64,000 nt of DNA from Dryocola clanedunensis subsp. sulfonylureivorans (GTDB taxonomy: Bacteria; Pseudomonadota; Gammaproteobacteria; Enterobacterales; Enterobacteriaceae). The notes below the pieces were generated by a model, which made no database searches, was not told the DNA's origin, and saw only the letters and a list, made by a program, of their open reading frames with translations. The translations under genes were made by a program, and so were the position numbers. This document shows, piece after piece, positions 34,292-43,657 of this stretch; position 1 is the stretch's first letter, and every line of letters starts with the position of its first letter. The stretch lies in assembly GCF_016756775.1 (NCBI RefSeq), contig NZ_JAERMU010000003.1, positions 237,280-301,279 of the forward strand. The letters are read 5' to 3'.

Positions 34292-35209
34292 ATGATTGTT
34301 CGTCCGCATCAACACTGGTTTACCCGCCTGTTCGTCTGGCACGGCTCCGTGCTGGAAAAGATCTACTCCCGCCTGCTGCTTAACCTTGTCCTGTCCATCT
34401 GCGTGATCTTCTTCCTGCCGTGGTATGAAGCGCTGGGTATTAAGCTCACCATGGCACCCTTCAGCATCCTGGGCGTGGCGATTGCCATCTTCCTCGGCTT
34501 CCGTAACAGCGCCTGCTACGCCCGTTTCAACGAGGCGCGCCTGCTGTGGGGGCAACTTGCGATAACTTCACGATCGCTGCTGCGCGAGGTGAAAAGCCTG
34601 CCCGCCGCAACGGATGACGACATCAATTATTTTGTGAATCTTCAGGTTGCGTTCTGCAACTGCCTGCGGCTGACGCTGCGTAAAAAGCCGATCGACGCCG
34701 TTCTGAAGCCCTGGCTGCGTGAGGATGAACTGGCCTGGGTGATGCAGAGCCATGCGCCCTGTAACCGTATCCTGCTGCTGATGGGGAACTGGCTGGCGAA
34801 GCAGCGGGCGGAGGGCGTGATCTCAGATGTGCTGTGGCGCAGCCTGGATAACCATCTTAATGAATATTCCGCCATCGCCGGGGGATGCGAGCGCATTGCC
34901 AGCACGCCGCTGCCGTTTGCCTACACGCTGATCCTGCACCGCACGGTTTATCTGTTCTGCATCATGCTGCCCTTCGCGCTGGTGACCGACCTGCATTACA
35001 TGACGCCGTTTCTGTCGGTGTTTATCTCCTACACCTTTATTTCGCTGGACTGCCTTGCCGAAGAGCTGGAAGATCCTTTTGGGACGGAGGATAACGACCT
35101 GGCGCTGGACGCCATCTGCAATACCATCGAACGCGATCTGCGGGATATGAACGGCGAGAGCGAACTGCCGGCAAAAATGCTGCCGAACGCTTATTACCGC
35201 CTGAGCTAA
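34292..35209 (+). CDS. yneE: Bestrophin-family ion channel, YneE
   Basis: 305 residues, four membrane helices. It begins MIVRPHQHWFTRLFVWHGSV. Conserved bestrophin stretches are APFSILGVAIAIFLGFRNSACYARFNEAR, PLPFAYTLILHRTVYLFC and LDCLAEELEDPFGTEDNDL, which holds the acidic cluster. The Klebsiella pneumoniae homologue forms a pentameric, cation-conducting channel in the inner membrane. It is monocistronic and divergent from the core-MetE gene. The physiological role is not known. Confidence 0.92.
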   Translation: MIVRPHQHWFTRLFVWHGSVLEKIYSRLLLNLVLSICVIFFLPWYEALGIKLTMAPFSILGVAIAIFLGFRNSACYARFNEARLLWGQLAITSRSLLREVKSLPAATDDDINYFVNLQVAFCNCLRLTLRKKPIDAVLKPWLREDELAWVMQSHAPCNRILLLMGNWLAKQRAEGVISDVLWRSLDNHLNEYSAIAGGCERIASTPLPFAYTLILHRTVYLFCIMLPFALVTDLHYMTPFLSVFISYTFISLDCLAEELEDPFGTEDNDLALDAICNTIERDLRDMNGESELPAKMLPNAYYRLS

Positions 35210-35218
35210 AACAAAATG

Positions 35219-35311
35219 TAGCGGCCTGGAATGTCGGGTGACGCAACGCGTACCCGACCTACGTAACCCATTGAAGTAAAGGGTGGATAAGCGTCAGCGT
35301 CATCCACCGAA
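35219..35311. repeat. REP/BIME pair after yneE
   Basis: Unit 1, GTCGGGTGACGCAACGCGTA with CCCGACCTACG, and unit 2, GGGTGGATAAGCGTCAGCGT with CATCCACC, between the convergent yneE and SDR genes. Confidence 0.75.
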
Positions 35312-35319
35312 ATTGTCTC

Positions 35320-36084
35320 TCAGCCGCCGTTAATCGACGCGCCGCCATCCACCAGTGAGGCGGTGCCCGTCACAAACGAAGATTCGTCCGAGGCGAGCCA
35401 CAGCGCGGCATAAGCAATCTCGTCCGGTTTGCCGACGCGCTTGAGAGCATGCAGGCTGGCAATGGCGTTCTGCGACTCTGCGGTATTATTCGCTTCGCGG
35501 TACATATCCGTCTCCACCGCGCCGGGCAGCAGCGCGTTGACGCGAATGTTTTTCGGCCCAAACTCGGTGGCCAGCGCCTGGGTCAGCCCGATCAGCCCCG
35601 CCTTGCTGGCCGCGTAAGAGGCCATCTGGGGAAAGGCGACCGTGTAGCCGACCAGCGTCGAGGTAAAAATCACCGAGCCGCCGCCGTGCTTGAGCATCTC
35701 CGCAATCTGATGTTTAGCGCCCAGGAAAGAGCCGGTTAAATTCACCGCAACGGCATTAGCAAACCCTTCGGCGGAAACGTCGGTGCTTGGCCCTGCTTCC
35801 CCCAGCGTGCCCGCATTGTTGAAAGCGATATCCAGCCGCCCCCAGGTGTCCACTGCCTTCGCAACCAGCGCTTTACCGTAAGCCTCATCGCTCACGTCGC
35901 CCGCCAGCGACACGGCTTCGCCTCCGGCGGCTTTGATTTCATCCACCAGCCGCGCAAGCTCCGCTTCACGCCTTGCCCCCACAACCACTTTTGCACCCTG
36001 CGCCGCAAACAGCTTCGCGGTGGCATAACCAATGCCGGAACTGGCACCCGTAACGATGGCAACTTTGTCAGCTAAACGATTCAT
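35320..36084 (-). CDS. Classical short-chain dehydrogenase/reductase (SDR)
   Basis: 254 residues. Cofactor motif VTGASSGIGYATAKLFA, NNAG at FNNAGTLG, active-site YAASKAG and the S at IFTSTLVG. KVVVGARREAEL after the second strand suggests NADP preference. It is an oxidoreductase of unknown substrate; glucose dehydrogenase-like and 3-oxoacyl reductase-like members share this sequence type. Monocistronic, followed by a REP pair. Confidence 0.85.
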   Translation of the reverse strand: MNRLADKVAIVTGASSGIGYATAKLFAAQGAKVVVGARREAELARLVDEIKAAGGEAVSLAGDVSDEAYGKALVAKAVDTWGRLDIAFNNAGTLGEAGPSTDVSAEGFANAVAVNLTGSFLGAKHQIAEMLKHGGGSVIFTSTLVGYTVAFPQMASYAASKAGLIGLTQALATEFGPKNIRVNALLPGAVETDMYREANNTAESQNAIASLHALKRVGKPDEIAYAALWLASDESSFVTGTASLVDGGASINGG

Positions 36085-36174
36085 GAGGAAACTCCGGTGA
36101 GGCGGTCAAAAATTGACCGCCTCAGGAGTATGGTACCGGCGGGAGATTATTGCATTTTTAGTTTTGGACTGGAT

Positions 36175-36211
36175 TTGTCGGACGGCGCTGGCGCCTATCC
36201 GACCTACGAAA
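36175..36211. repeat. REP-like palindrome between the SDR and hrpA
   Basis: TTGTCGGACGGCGCTGGCGC with CTATCCGACCTACGA, just before the hrpA end. Confidence 0.75.
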
Positions 36212-36241
36212 CCGGCCTGGAAAAGTTTCTTCCTCCAGTAA

Positions 36242-39200
36242 TTAGCCGGTGATGGCTTCCATCGCCTGCAACACGCGCTTGTCGGAAATCGGATAAGGCG
36301 TGCCGAGCTGCTGGGCGAAGAAGCTGACGCGCAGCTCTTCGATCATCCAGCGGATCTCCTTCACGTCATCGTCTTCACGGCGTTTTGGCGGCAGCTTGTT
36401 GAGCCACTGCTGCCAGGCCTGCTGTACGCTTTCCACTTTCAGCATTTGCACGCGGTCACGATGCGGATCGATAGCCATTTTCTCGAGGCGTTTCTCAATA
36501 GCCTGCAGGTAGCGCAGCGTGTCGCCCAGCCGCTTATAGCCGTTGCCCGTAACGAAACCGCGATAAACCAGCCCCGCCATCTGCGCTTTCACATCCGACA
36601 GCCCCAGCGCCATGGTCATATCCACTCGCCCTTTCAGCCGCTTGTTGATATTGAATACGGCAGTAAGAATTTGTTCGACCTGCTTCGCAATTTCCACCAC
36701 GGTTTCGTTGAGTTCTGCGCGCACCTTCTCATGCAGCTTCGCAAAGCCCTCCTCCGTCCATACCGGGCCGCCCGCCTGGGCAATCAGCTTATCTACGCCA
36801 CAGGAAATGCAGTCGTCGATTAAATCCATCACCTTGCCGTACGGGTTGAAGTAGAGCCCCAGCTTGGCCTTGTTCGGCAGCTTCTCGTGCAGATACTTAA
36901 TCGGCGACGGGATATTCAGCAGCAGCAGGCGGCGCAGGCCGCGCCACATGGCCTGCTGTTGTTCAAGCTGGTTATCAAACAGCCTGATCCCCACGCTCTC
37001 TTTTTCATCCACCAGCGCCGGGAAAGCCTTCATGCGGTAGTTACCGCGTTTCTGCTCGTAGCTTTCCGGCAGCGCGCCAAAGCTCCAGATGTGCAGGCCG
37101 CTCTGCTCGATGCCGTCATCGGCAACGGCGGAAAGCGTTTGCTGAACTTTATCCTTCAGGCCGCCGCGCAGCTCGCTCAGATCCTTACCTTCTTTGAGCT
37201 TTTTGTTGTTCTCATCCACGACCCGGAAGGTCATTTTCAGGTGATCGGGCACCTGATCCCAGTGCCAGTCCTCCCGGTCGATGGTCACGCCCGACATGCG
37301 GCGGAACTCGCGCTCTAAGCTTTCCAGCAGCGGCAGTTCCAGCGGCGTGGCGCGGCCCAGGAATGCCTCGGCGTAGTTCGGCGCGGGCACAAAGTTGCGG
37401 CGCACCGGCTTGGGCAGCGATTTAATCAGCGCAATAACCAGCTCCCGGCGCACGCCCGGGATCTGCCATTCAAAGCCCGCGTCTTCCACCTGGTTGAGCA
37501 GCGGCAGCGGGATGTGGACGGTTACGCCATCGGCGTCCGCGCCCGGCTCAAACTGATACGTCAGGCGCAGCTTGAGGTTGCCCTGATGCCAGAAGTTCGG
37601 GTAGTCCAGCTTGCTGACCTGCTCCGCGCCTTCTTTTATGAGCATGCTCTTTTCGAAGTTGAGCAGATCCGGCGTCTCTTTAGCGACCTTTTTCCACCAG
37701 TTGTCGAAGTGGCGGGCGGAGATCACATCGTGGGCAATGCGCTGGTCGTAAAACTCGAACAGCGTGTCGTCGTCGACGAGGATGTCGCGGCGGCGGGACT
37801 TATGCTCAAGCTCTTCAATTTCGTTGCGTAATTTAAGGTTTTCCCGGAAGAACGCGTGGCGCGTCTGCCAGTCCCCTTCAACCAGCGCGTGGCGGATGAA
37901 CAGTTCGCGGCACAGCGCCGGATCGATCTGGCTGTAGTTCACGCTGCGGGCAGCAACAATCGGCAGGCCGTACAGCGTCACTTTTTCGGTTGCCATCACC
38001 GCGCCCTGTGCTTTCTCCCAGTGCGGCTCGCTGTAGGAGCGTTTGAGCAGGTGCTGGGCCAGCGGCTCCACCCATTCCGGGTCGATTCGGGCGGCAATGC
38101 GCCCCCACAGGCGGCTGGTTTCCACCAGTTCAGCGACCATCGTCCACTTTGGCGGCTTTTTAAACAGGCCGGAGCCGGGGAAGATGGAGAAACGGGCGTT
38201 GCGCGCCCCGGTGTACTCCTGCTTATCGGCATCTTTCTGGCCGATATGCGACAGCAGCCCCGTCAGCAGCGCGCAGTGAACCGAGCGGAAATCCGACGGC
38301 TCGCTGTTAATCGACAGGCCAAGCTCTTTGACCACCTGGCGCAGCTGGGTGTAGATATCCTGCCACTCGCGCACGCGCAGGTAGTTGAGGTAGTCCACCT
38401 TGCACTGGCGGCGGAACTGGTTAGACGACAGCTCTTTTTGCTGTTCGCCCAAATAGTTCCACAGGTTCACATAGGCCAGGAAGTCGGACTCTTTATCGTG
38501 GAAACGACGATGCTTTTCATCCGACGCCTGCTGTTTGTCCATCGGGCGCTCACGCGGATCCTGAATGGAAAGCGCGGAAGTAATAATCATTACTTCACGC
38601 ACGCAGCCAAACTTCTGCGCTTCGAGCACCATGCGCGCCAGGCGCGGATCCACCGGCAGCTGCGCAAGCTGGCGGCCGGACGGCGTTAATTTGTAGACGC
38701 TGTGATCCTGTTCGCTGGTGATAGCTCCCAGCTCTTCGAGCAGGCGCACGCCGTCCTGGATATTGCGCTTATCCGGCGCTTCCACAAACGGGAAGGCGGC
38801 GATATCGCCGAGGCCCAGCGAGGTCATTTGCAGGATAACGGACGCCAGGTTGGTGCGCAGAATTTCCGGGTCGGTAAACTCCGGGCGCGACAGGAAGTCA
38901 TCTTCAGAGTAAAGCCGGATGCAGATCCCTTCCGACACGCGGCCGCAGCGCCCTTTACGCTGGTTGGCCGAAGCCTGGGAAACCGGCTCAATCGGCAAGC
39001 GCTGGACCTTGGTGCGGTAGCTGTAGCGGCTGATACGCGCCGTACCAGGATCGATAACGTATTTAATGCCCGGCACGGTCAGCGAGGTTTCCGCCACGTT
39101 GGTAGCCAGCACGATGCGGCGGCCCGCGTGTGACTGGAACACGCGGTTCTGCTCGCTGTTCGACAGGCGCGCATATAAAGGCAGCACCTCGGTATGCGGC

Positions 39201-40141
39201 AGATTCAGCTTATTCAGCGCATCGGCGGTATCGCGGATTTCGCGCTCGCCGCTCATAAAGATCAGAATATCCCCCGCGCTTTCGTGGCCCAGCTCATCAA
39301 CCGCGTCAAAAATCGCCTGCAGCTGGTCGCGGTCGGTGTCGTCCGCGTCTTCGACAATCGGGCGATAGCGCACTTCCACCGGGTAGGTACGGCCAGAGAC
39401 TTCAATAATTGGCGCGTTGTTAAAGTGGCGCGAGAAGCGCTCCGGGTCGATGGTGGCCGAGGTAATAATGATTTTCAGGTCGGGACGCCGCGGCAGCAGC
39501 TCGCGCAGGTAGCCGAGCAGGAAGTCGATGTTCAGGCTGCGCTCGTGGGCCTCATCGATAATGATGGTGTCGTACTGCATCAGCAGCCTGTCCTGCTGGA
39601 TCTCCGCCAGCAGAATACCGTCGGTCATCAGCTTGACCATGGTGTTATCGCCGACGTGGTCGGTGAAACGCACCTTGTAGCCAACGCAGCCGCCCGGCTC
39701 CGTTTGCAGCTCTTCCGCAATACGGTTAGCCACCGTGCGTGCCGCAAGGCGACGAGGCTGCGTGTGGCCAATCAGCCCTTTCACACCGCGGCCCAGCTCC
39801 ATACAAATTTTTGGCAGCTGGGTTGTTTTGCCCGAGCCGGTTTCCCCGGCCACGATAACAACCTGGTGGTCGCGAATGGCTTCGAGAATGTCCTGCTTTT
39901 TCTGGCTGACCGGCAGGTTTTCCGGATAGGTAATCGCCGGACGTGAGGCTTCACGCAGCAGGACTTTACCGGCTGCCGCTTCGATCTCCTGTGCCAGGCC
40001 ATCTAACACCGCCTGCTGGGATTCAGGATTTTTCACCTTCTTCACGCCGTGGATACGACGGGAGAAGCGCTGGCGGTCGCGCAGCATAAGGGCTTCTAAA
40101 CGGGAAGATAACGAGGAGACTGAAGGTTTTGTATTTTGCAT
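36242..40141 (-). CDS. hrpA: ATP-dependent RNA helicase HrpA
   Basis: 1299 residues, a DEAH-box helicase. Walker A GETGSGKTTQLPK, DEAH in IIIDEAHERSLNIDFLLGYL, SAT in IITSATIDPERFS, motif VI QRKGRCGRVSEG. The helicase-associated, OB-fold and long C-terminal HrpA-specific regions follow. E. coli HrpA resolves stalled, colliding ribosomes and takes part in fimbrial mRNA processing. The start MQNTKPSVSSLSS was chosen at 40141; 40165 is an in-frame alternative. It is divergent from azoR, as in E. coli. Confidence 0.95.
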   Translation of the reverse strand: MQNTKPSVSSLSSRLEALMLRDRQRFSRRIHGVKKVKNPESQQAVLDGLAQEIEAAAGKVLLREASRPAITYPENLPVSQKKQDILEAIRDHQVVIVAGETGSGKTTQLPKICMELGRGVKGLIGHTQPRRLAARTVANRIAEELQTEPGGCVGYKVRFTDHVGDNTMVKLMTDGILLAEIQQDRLLMQYDTIIIDEAHERSLNIDFLLGYLRELLPRRPDLKIIITSATIDPERFSRHFNNAPIIEVSGRTYPVEVRYRPIVEDADDTDRDQLQAIFDAVDELGHESAGDILIFMSGEREIRDTADALNKLNLPHTEVLPLYARLSNSEQNRVFQSHAGRRIVLATNVAETSLTVPGIKYVIDPGTARISRYSYRTKVQRLPIEPVSQASANQRKGRCGRVSEGICIRLYSEDDFLSRPEFTDPEILRTNLASVILQMTSLGLGDIAAFPFVEAPDKRNIQDGVRLLEELGAITSEQDHSVYKLTPSGRQLAQLPVDPRLARMVLEAQKFGCVREVMIITSALSIQDPRERPMDKQQASDEKHRRFHDKESDFLAYVNLWNYLGEQQKELSSNQFRRQCKVDYLNYLRVREWQDIYTQLRQVVKELGLSINSEPSDFRSVHCALLTGLLSHIGQKDADKQEYTGARNARFSIFPGSGLFKKPPKWTMVAELVETSRLWGRIAARIDPEWVEPLAQHLLKRSYSEPHWEKAQGAVMATEKVTLYGLPIVAARSVNYSQIDPALCRELFIRHALVEGDWQTRHAFFRENLKLRNEIEELEHKSRRRDILVDDDTLFEFYDQRIAHDVISARHFDNWWKKVAKETPDLLNFEKSMLIKEGAEQVSKLDYPNFWHQGNLKLRLTYQFEPGADADGVTVHIPLPLLNQVEDAGFEWQIPGVRRELVIALIKSLPKPVRRNFVPAPNYAEAFLGRATPLELPLLESLEREFRRMSGVTIDREDWHWDQVPDHLKMTFRVVDENNKKLKEGKDLSELRGGLKDKVQQTLSAVADDGIEQSGLHIWSFGALPESYEQKRGNYRMKAFPALVDEKESVGIRLFDNQLEQQQAMWRGLRRLLLLNIPSPIKYLHEKLPNKAKLGLYFNPYGKVMDLIDDCISCGVDKLIAQAGGPVWTEEGFAKLHEKVRAELNETVVEIAKQVEQILTAVFNINKRLKGRVDMTMALGLSDVKAQMAGLVYRGFVTGNGYKRLGDTLRYLQAIEKRLEKMAIDPHRDRVQMLKVESVQQAWQQWLNKLPPKRREDDDVKEIRWMIEELRVSFFAQQLGTPYPISDKRVLQAMEAITG

Positions 40142-40327
40142 AGCGTCATCATCATGGCAGCGCACTGCCGGAAAAGTCTTGTACGAGAATTCTCGCTAGA
40201 TTATCACATCGCGGTTATCCGCGCCTTGTTCAAAAAAAATGAACGTAGGGTTCGATATATTGCGCTATCACTGCAATCGGATTGTGAATAAAGTAAGTCT
40301 CAGCGAACGGGCAATCTGTCCGAATGA

Positions 40328-40954
<627 letters not shown>

Positions 40955-40969
40955 GCTTTAAGGTTAAAA

Positions 40970-41000
40970 GGTGGATGGCGCCTGCGCTTATCCACCCTAC
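40970..41000. repeat. REP-like palindrome between azoR and paaY
   Basis: GGTGGATGGCGCCTGCGCTT with ATCCACCCTACA at the meeting point of two convergent genes. Confidence 0.75.
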
Positions 41001-41004
41001 AAAA

Positions 41005-41601
41005 TTATCCGCCCTGCTTCACTTTATGGGCATCGTCGAACGTTATCTTACGGCGATGCTCCTCAACCTCGCGCAGCGGCTCCACCTGATGCATGGTCTG
41101 CTGGCAGCGGATCACTAAATCCTGATACTCCCGCGTCCCTTTCTTCTTCCATTCGATCTCTTCAGGACTCAGTTCACGAATAGCCTTTGCCGGGCTGCCG
41201 ACGATGAGCTTATTGGCCGCAAACTCCGCTTTGGCTTTAATAAACGCCGCCGCGCCAACTATGCTGTTTTCGCCAATCTGCGCCCCGTCGAGGATCACCG
41301 CATTCATGCCGATCAGCGCGTTTCTGCCCACCACACAGCCGTGAAGTATCGCCCCGTGGCCGATGTGCCCGTCTTCTTCAACGACGGTATCCTGCTCCGG
41401 GAAACCGTGCATCACGCAGTTATCCTGCACGTTTGCGCCATCTTTGACGATGATGCGCCCAAAATCCCCGCGCAGGCAAGCACCCGGCCCGATATAGACG
41501 CGATGGCCGATAATCACATCGCCAATCAGCACCGCCATCGGGTGCACATAGCTGTCTTCCGGCACGACCGGGGTCAGGCCGTCTATCTGGTATACAGGCA
41601 T
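41005..41601 (-). CDS. paaY: PaaY hexapeptide-repeat thioesterase
   Basis: 198 residues. A left-handed beta helix of hexapeptide repeats ([57 protein letters not shown]) resembles gamma-carbonic anhydrases, with histidines placed for metal. In E. coli PaaY hydrolyses ring-hydroxylated CoA dead-end products and helps PaaX-controlled expression. It follows paaX by nine bases in one operon. Confidence 0.92.
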   Translation of the reverse strand: MPVYQIDGLTPVVPEDSYVHPMAVLIGDVIIGHRVYIGPGACLRGDFGRIIVKDGANVQDNCVMHGFPEQDTVVEEDGHIGHGAILHGCVVGRNALIGMNAVILDGAQIGENSIVGAAAFIKAKAEFAANKLIVGSPAKAIRELSPEEIEWKKKGTREYQDLVIRCQQTMHQVEPLREVEEHRRKITFDDAHKVKQGG

Positions 41602-41610
41602 ATTTTCTCC

Positions 41611-42543
41611 TTACAGGTTCGGGGTCAGTCCCCCGAAGCGCTGGAAATAGCCGCTCCCCGGCTGCGGGAGTTCCCCTACCGAGGTTTCACCGTGCTCGCT
41701 GACGAACGCCAGCGCGCCGGGAGCAACGCGTTGATAAATATTGATGCACAGCTGGCGGGCGCTCTGCCCCTGCCAGTGCGGCGGTAAAAGCTCATCCGGC
41801 AGCAGCGGATCCTTAAGCACCACGCGGCGGTAGAAATGAATGAGCAGCAGCTGGATCTGGAAGCAGCGCAGCGGGGTAAGCTCGCTGTCGTCGGCTTCGC
41901 GCAGCAGTGGCAGCAAAGGCCGGAACGACTGGATAAATTCGCCGTAGCGCTCGTTTTTGTCCGTCAGCAGCCAGCACTCTTCCACCCGCGCCTTGAGCGC
42001 GGTTCGGGAGGTTTGCAGCGGCGAAGTCGCCTCGAAGCACATCACGTTATCCGCCACGCCCGCTTCGTGCAGCAGATTCTGAACATCGTTGAGATTCTGG
42101 GAAGGCGACGCCATCAGGCTGGGGGCTAACGTGCCAAAGCCCTGCCAGATCAGCTGTTTCTTGACCTGCGCGAGGGTGTTTTTCTCAAGCCCTTCGGAAA
42201 GCAGCAGCAGCCATTTCCCGTCCCATTCCGGCTGCCCTGCCCGGTAAATTTTGGCCTCCGCCCGCCGCGTCATGCGCTGCCCCATCTCCGTCAGGCGATA
42301 AAAACTGCGCCGTCCGACGCGCTCCACGTCAAGCCAGCCTTCTTTATTCAGGCGGAACAGAGAGGTACGAACAAAGCGTTCGCCAAAACCCAACGACTCC
42401 AGCATGGTCGCCAGGCTCCCCAGCCAGATTTCACCGCCGCGGTGCGCCAGCGCGTCGCCGTATAAAGAGACAATCAGCGACGTCCCACTGATGGGCACCG
42501 CGCTCACCGCCTGCCCGATAAACTGTTCCAGTTTGTTGCTCAT
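41611..42543 (-). CDS. paaX: Phenylacetate pathway repressor PaaX
   Basis: 310 residues. N-terminal GntR-like winged helix (SGTSLIVSLYGDALAHRGGEIWLGSLATMLESLGFGERFVRTSLFRLNKEGWL) and the PaaX-specific central and C-terminal domains. It represses the catabolic operons until phenylacetyl-CoA binds. The operon order paaXY after paaK is kept, but here a toxin-antitoxin pair on the opposite strand separates paaX from paaK, so paaXY must use its own promoter in the AT-rich 42544-42840 gap. Confidence 0.93.
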   Translation of the reverse strand: MSNKLEQFIGQAVSAVPISGTSLIVSLYGDALAHRGGEIWLGSLATMLESLGFGERFVRTSLFRLNKEGWLDVERVGRRSFYRLTEMGQRMTRRAEAKIYRAGQPEWDGKWLLLLSEGLEKNTLAQVKKQLIWQGFGTLAPSLMASPSQNLNDVQNLLHEAGVADNVMCFEATSPLQTSRTALKARVEECWLLTDKNERYGEFIQSFRPLLPLLREADDSELTPLRCFQIQLLLIHFYRRVVLKDPLLPDELLPPHWQGQSARQLCINIYQRVAPGALAFVSEHGETSVGELPQPGSGYFQRFGGLTPNL

Positions 42544-42840
42544 TAGCCGCCAGAAATGTCGTTAAAGTCCATAACAGCCTAAAACATAGCACAAAAAAGA
42601 TGCCTTAAATCAGTTCATTAGCTATGCGATTCACAATTATAATAAAAATTGAAATAACTGAAGTATTTAGGCTTTCCAGCAGTAAGCGCTCGCCATAATT
42701 TGCTGATTATTTTTACTTTTGCGAGACGCTTCCACGGTTTTAGCCGGCTGTATTGTTTGTCCGCATCTATCACTCCATTCTTTCTTTGCTTTAAAAACAA
42801 ACAAACATTATGATTGGGTCATAAGTAAGGGTGACGCTCT

Positions 42841-43206
42841 ATGGAAAGAGAAGATTTTGGATTGCAGTGGCTGCTTGAACTACATGGTTACATCATCAAC
42901 CTGGATCATGGCTACTGGTGGAAGGCTGAAGCCTGGCTGGTCCCTCCTTCAGTGCTTTGCCCGCACGGTGTTCGTTATTCATTAACGCTGCACAATGAAC
43001 ACAACACGCGGATATTCGGCTACGACAATGCCCACGGCATCAAAACGGCCAGCAAAGGAAAATTTGCGGGCCGGATCGTCAGGGATCACGTGCATCTGAC
43101 TTCTACAGATAAGGGGCATCCCTATGAGTTTTCCTCCACAACGCAGCTGCTGGAAGACTTTTTTAAAAATAGCGAAGAGATCATCAAGAGAAGGACAAAG
43201 CGATGA
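42841..43206 (+). CDS. TumE-type toxin (DUF6516) of a toxin-antitoxin pair
   Basis: 121 residues. The hallmark blocks of TumE/DUF6516 are all present: an N-terminal WLLELHGYIINLDHGYWWKAEAWLV, HGVRYSLTLHNEHNTRIFGYDNAHG, then RDHVHLTSTDKGHPYEF and TTQLLEDFF near the end. Family members are toxins carried on plasmids and transposons next to an HTH antitoxin. The stop overlaps the antitoxin start by four bases. The activity has not been derived from sequence; conserved histidines and the YDN motif are the likely active residues. Confidence 0.78.
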   Translation: MEREDFGLQWLLELHGYIINLDHGYWWKAEAWLVPPSVLCPHGVRYSLTLHNEHNTRIFGYDNAHGIKTASKGKFAGRIVRDHVHLTSTDKGHPYEFSSTTQLLEDFFKNSEEIIKRRTKR

Positions 43207-43580
43207 AGGTCAGAATTGGTATCATGGAAGAAGCGTTAATAAGAAAACATATGCTTGCCGTTGTGTCCGGTAAATACAGACGGGAACCAAACGAGCCGAA
43301 GATATGGTTCACTTCTCTTAACGCCCTGGGTCAGATACTCAGCCCTGAAAATCTCGTCCTGTTGAGACTTATTATTGAGCACCAGCCGGAAACCATCTCG
43401 GAGCTTGCTGCTCTTTCCAACCGACAGATCAGTAACCTGTCAGTTACCTTACAAACGCTGAGCGCTCGCGGCTTTGTTGAGTTAGTTCGAACAGGTCGGA
43501 AAGTCAAACCAATCGCGTTGTATACTGACTTTGAAATCATTATCGACAGCGCCTTAGAAGCCCGCATCAACGCCGCCTGA
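43203..43580 (+). CDS. TumA-type HTH antitoxin
   Basis: 125 residues. The C-terminal winged helix LSPENLVLLRLIIEHQPETISELAALSNRQISNLSVTLQTLSARGFVELV is MarR/HVO_A0114-like, as in TumA antitoxins. The N-terminal part (residues 1-50) likely binds TumE. It is translated with the toxin through the ATGA overlap and should repress the pair. The toxin-first order is the known one for this family. Confidence 0.78.
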   Translation: MKVRIGIMEEALIRKHMLAVVSGKYRREPNEPKIWFTSLNALGQILSPENLVLLRLIIEHQPETISELAALSNRQISNLSVTLQTLSARGFVELVRTGRKVKPIALYTDFEIIIDSALEARINAA

Positions 43581-43600
43581 ACAACAGGTTAAACTGCGTT

Positions 43601-43651
43601 ACCCGCCCTACAGGTTGCAGCGTAGGGCGAATAAACGGAGTGTCATCCGCC
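43601..43651. repeat. REP-like element after the TumE/TumA pair
   Basis: ACCCGCCCTACAGG then CGTAGGGCGAATAAACGGAG with GTCATCCGCC, between the antitoxin gene and the convergent paaK. Confidence 0.65.
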
Positions 43652-43657
43652 GTTTGT

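Noticed and set aside
36242..40141. Several long plus-strand frames opposite hrpA
   Set aside because: All are shadows of the helicase frame, lacking starts and family motifs.
42618..42800. 60-codon minus-strand frame upstream of paaX
   Set aside because: Located in AT-rich promoter sequence, no ribosome site and no recognisable pattern.
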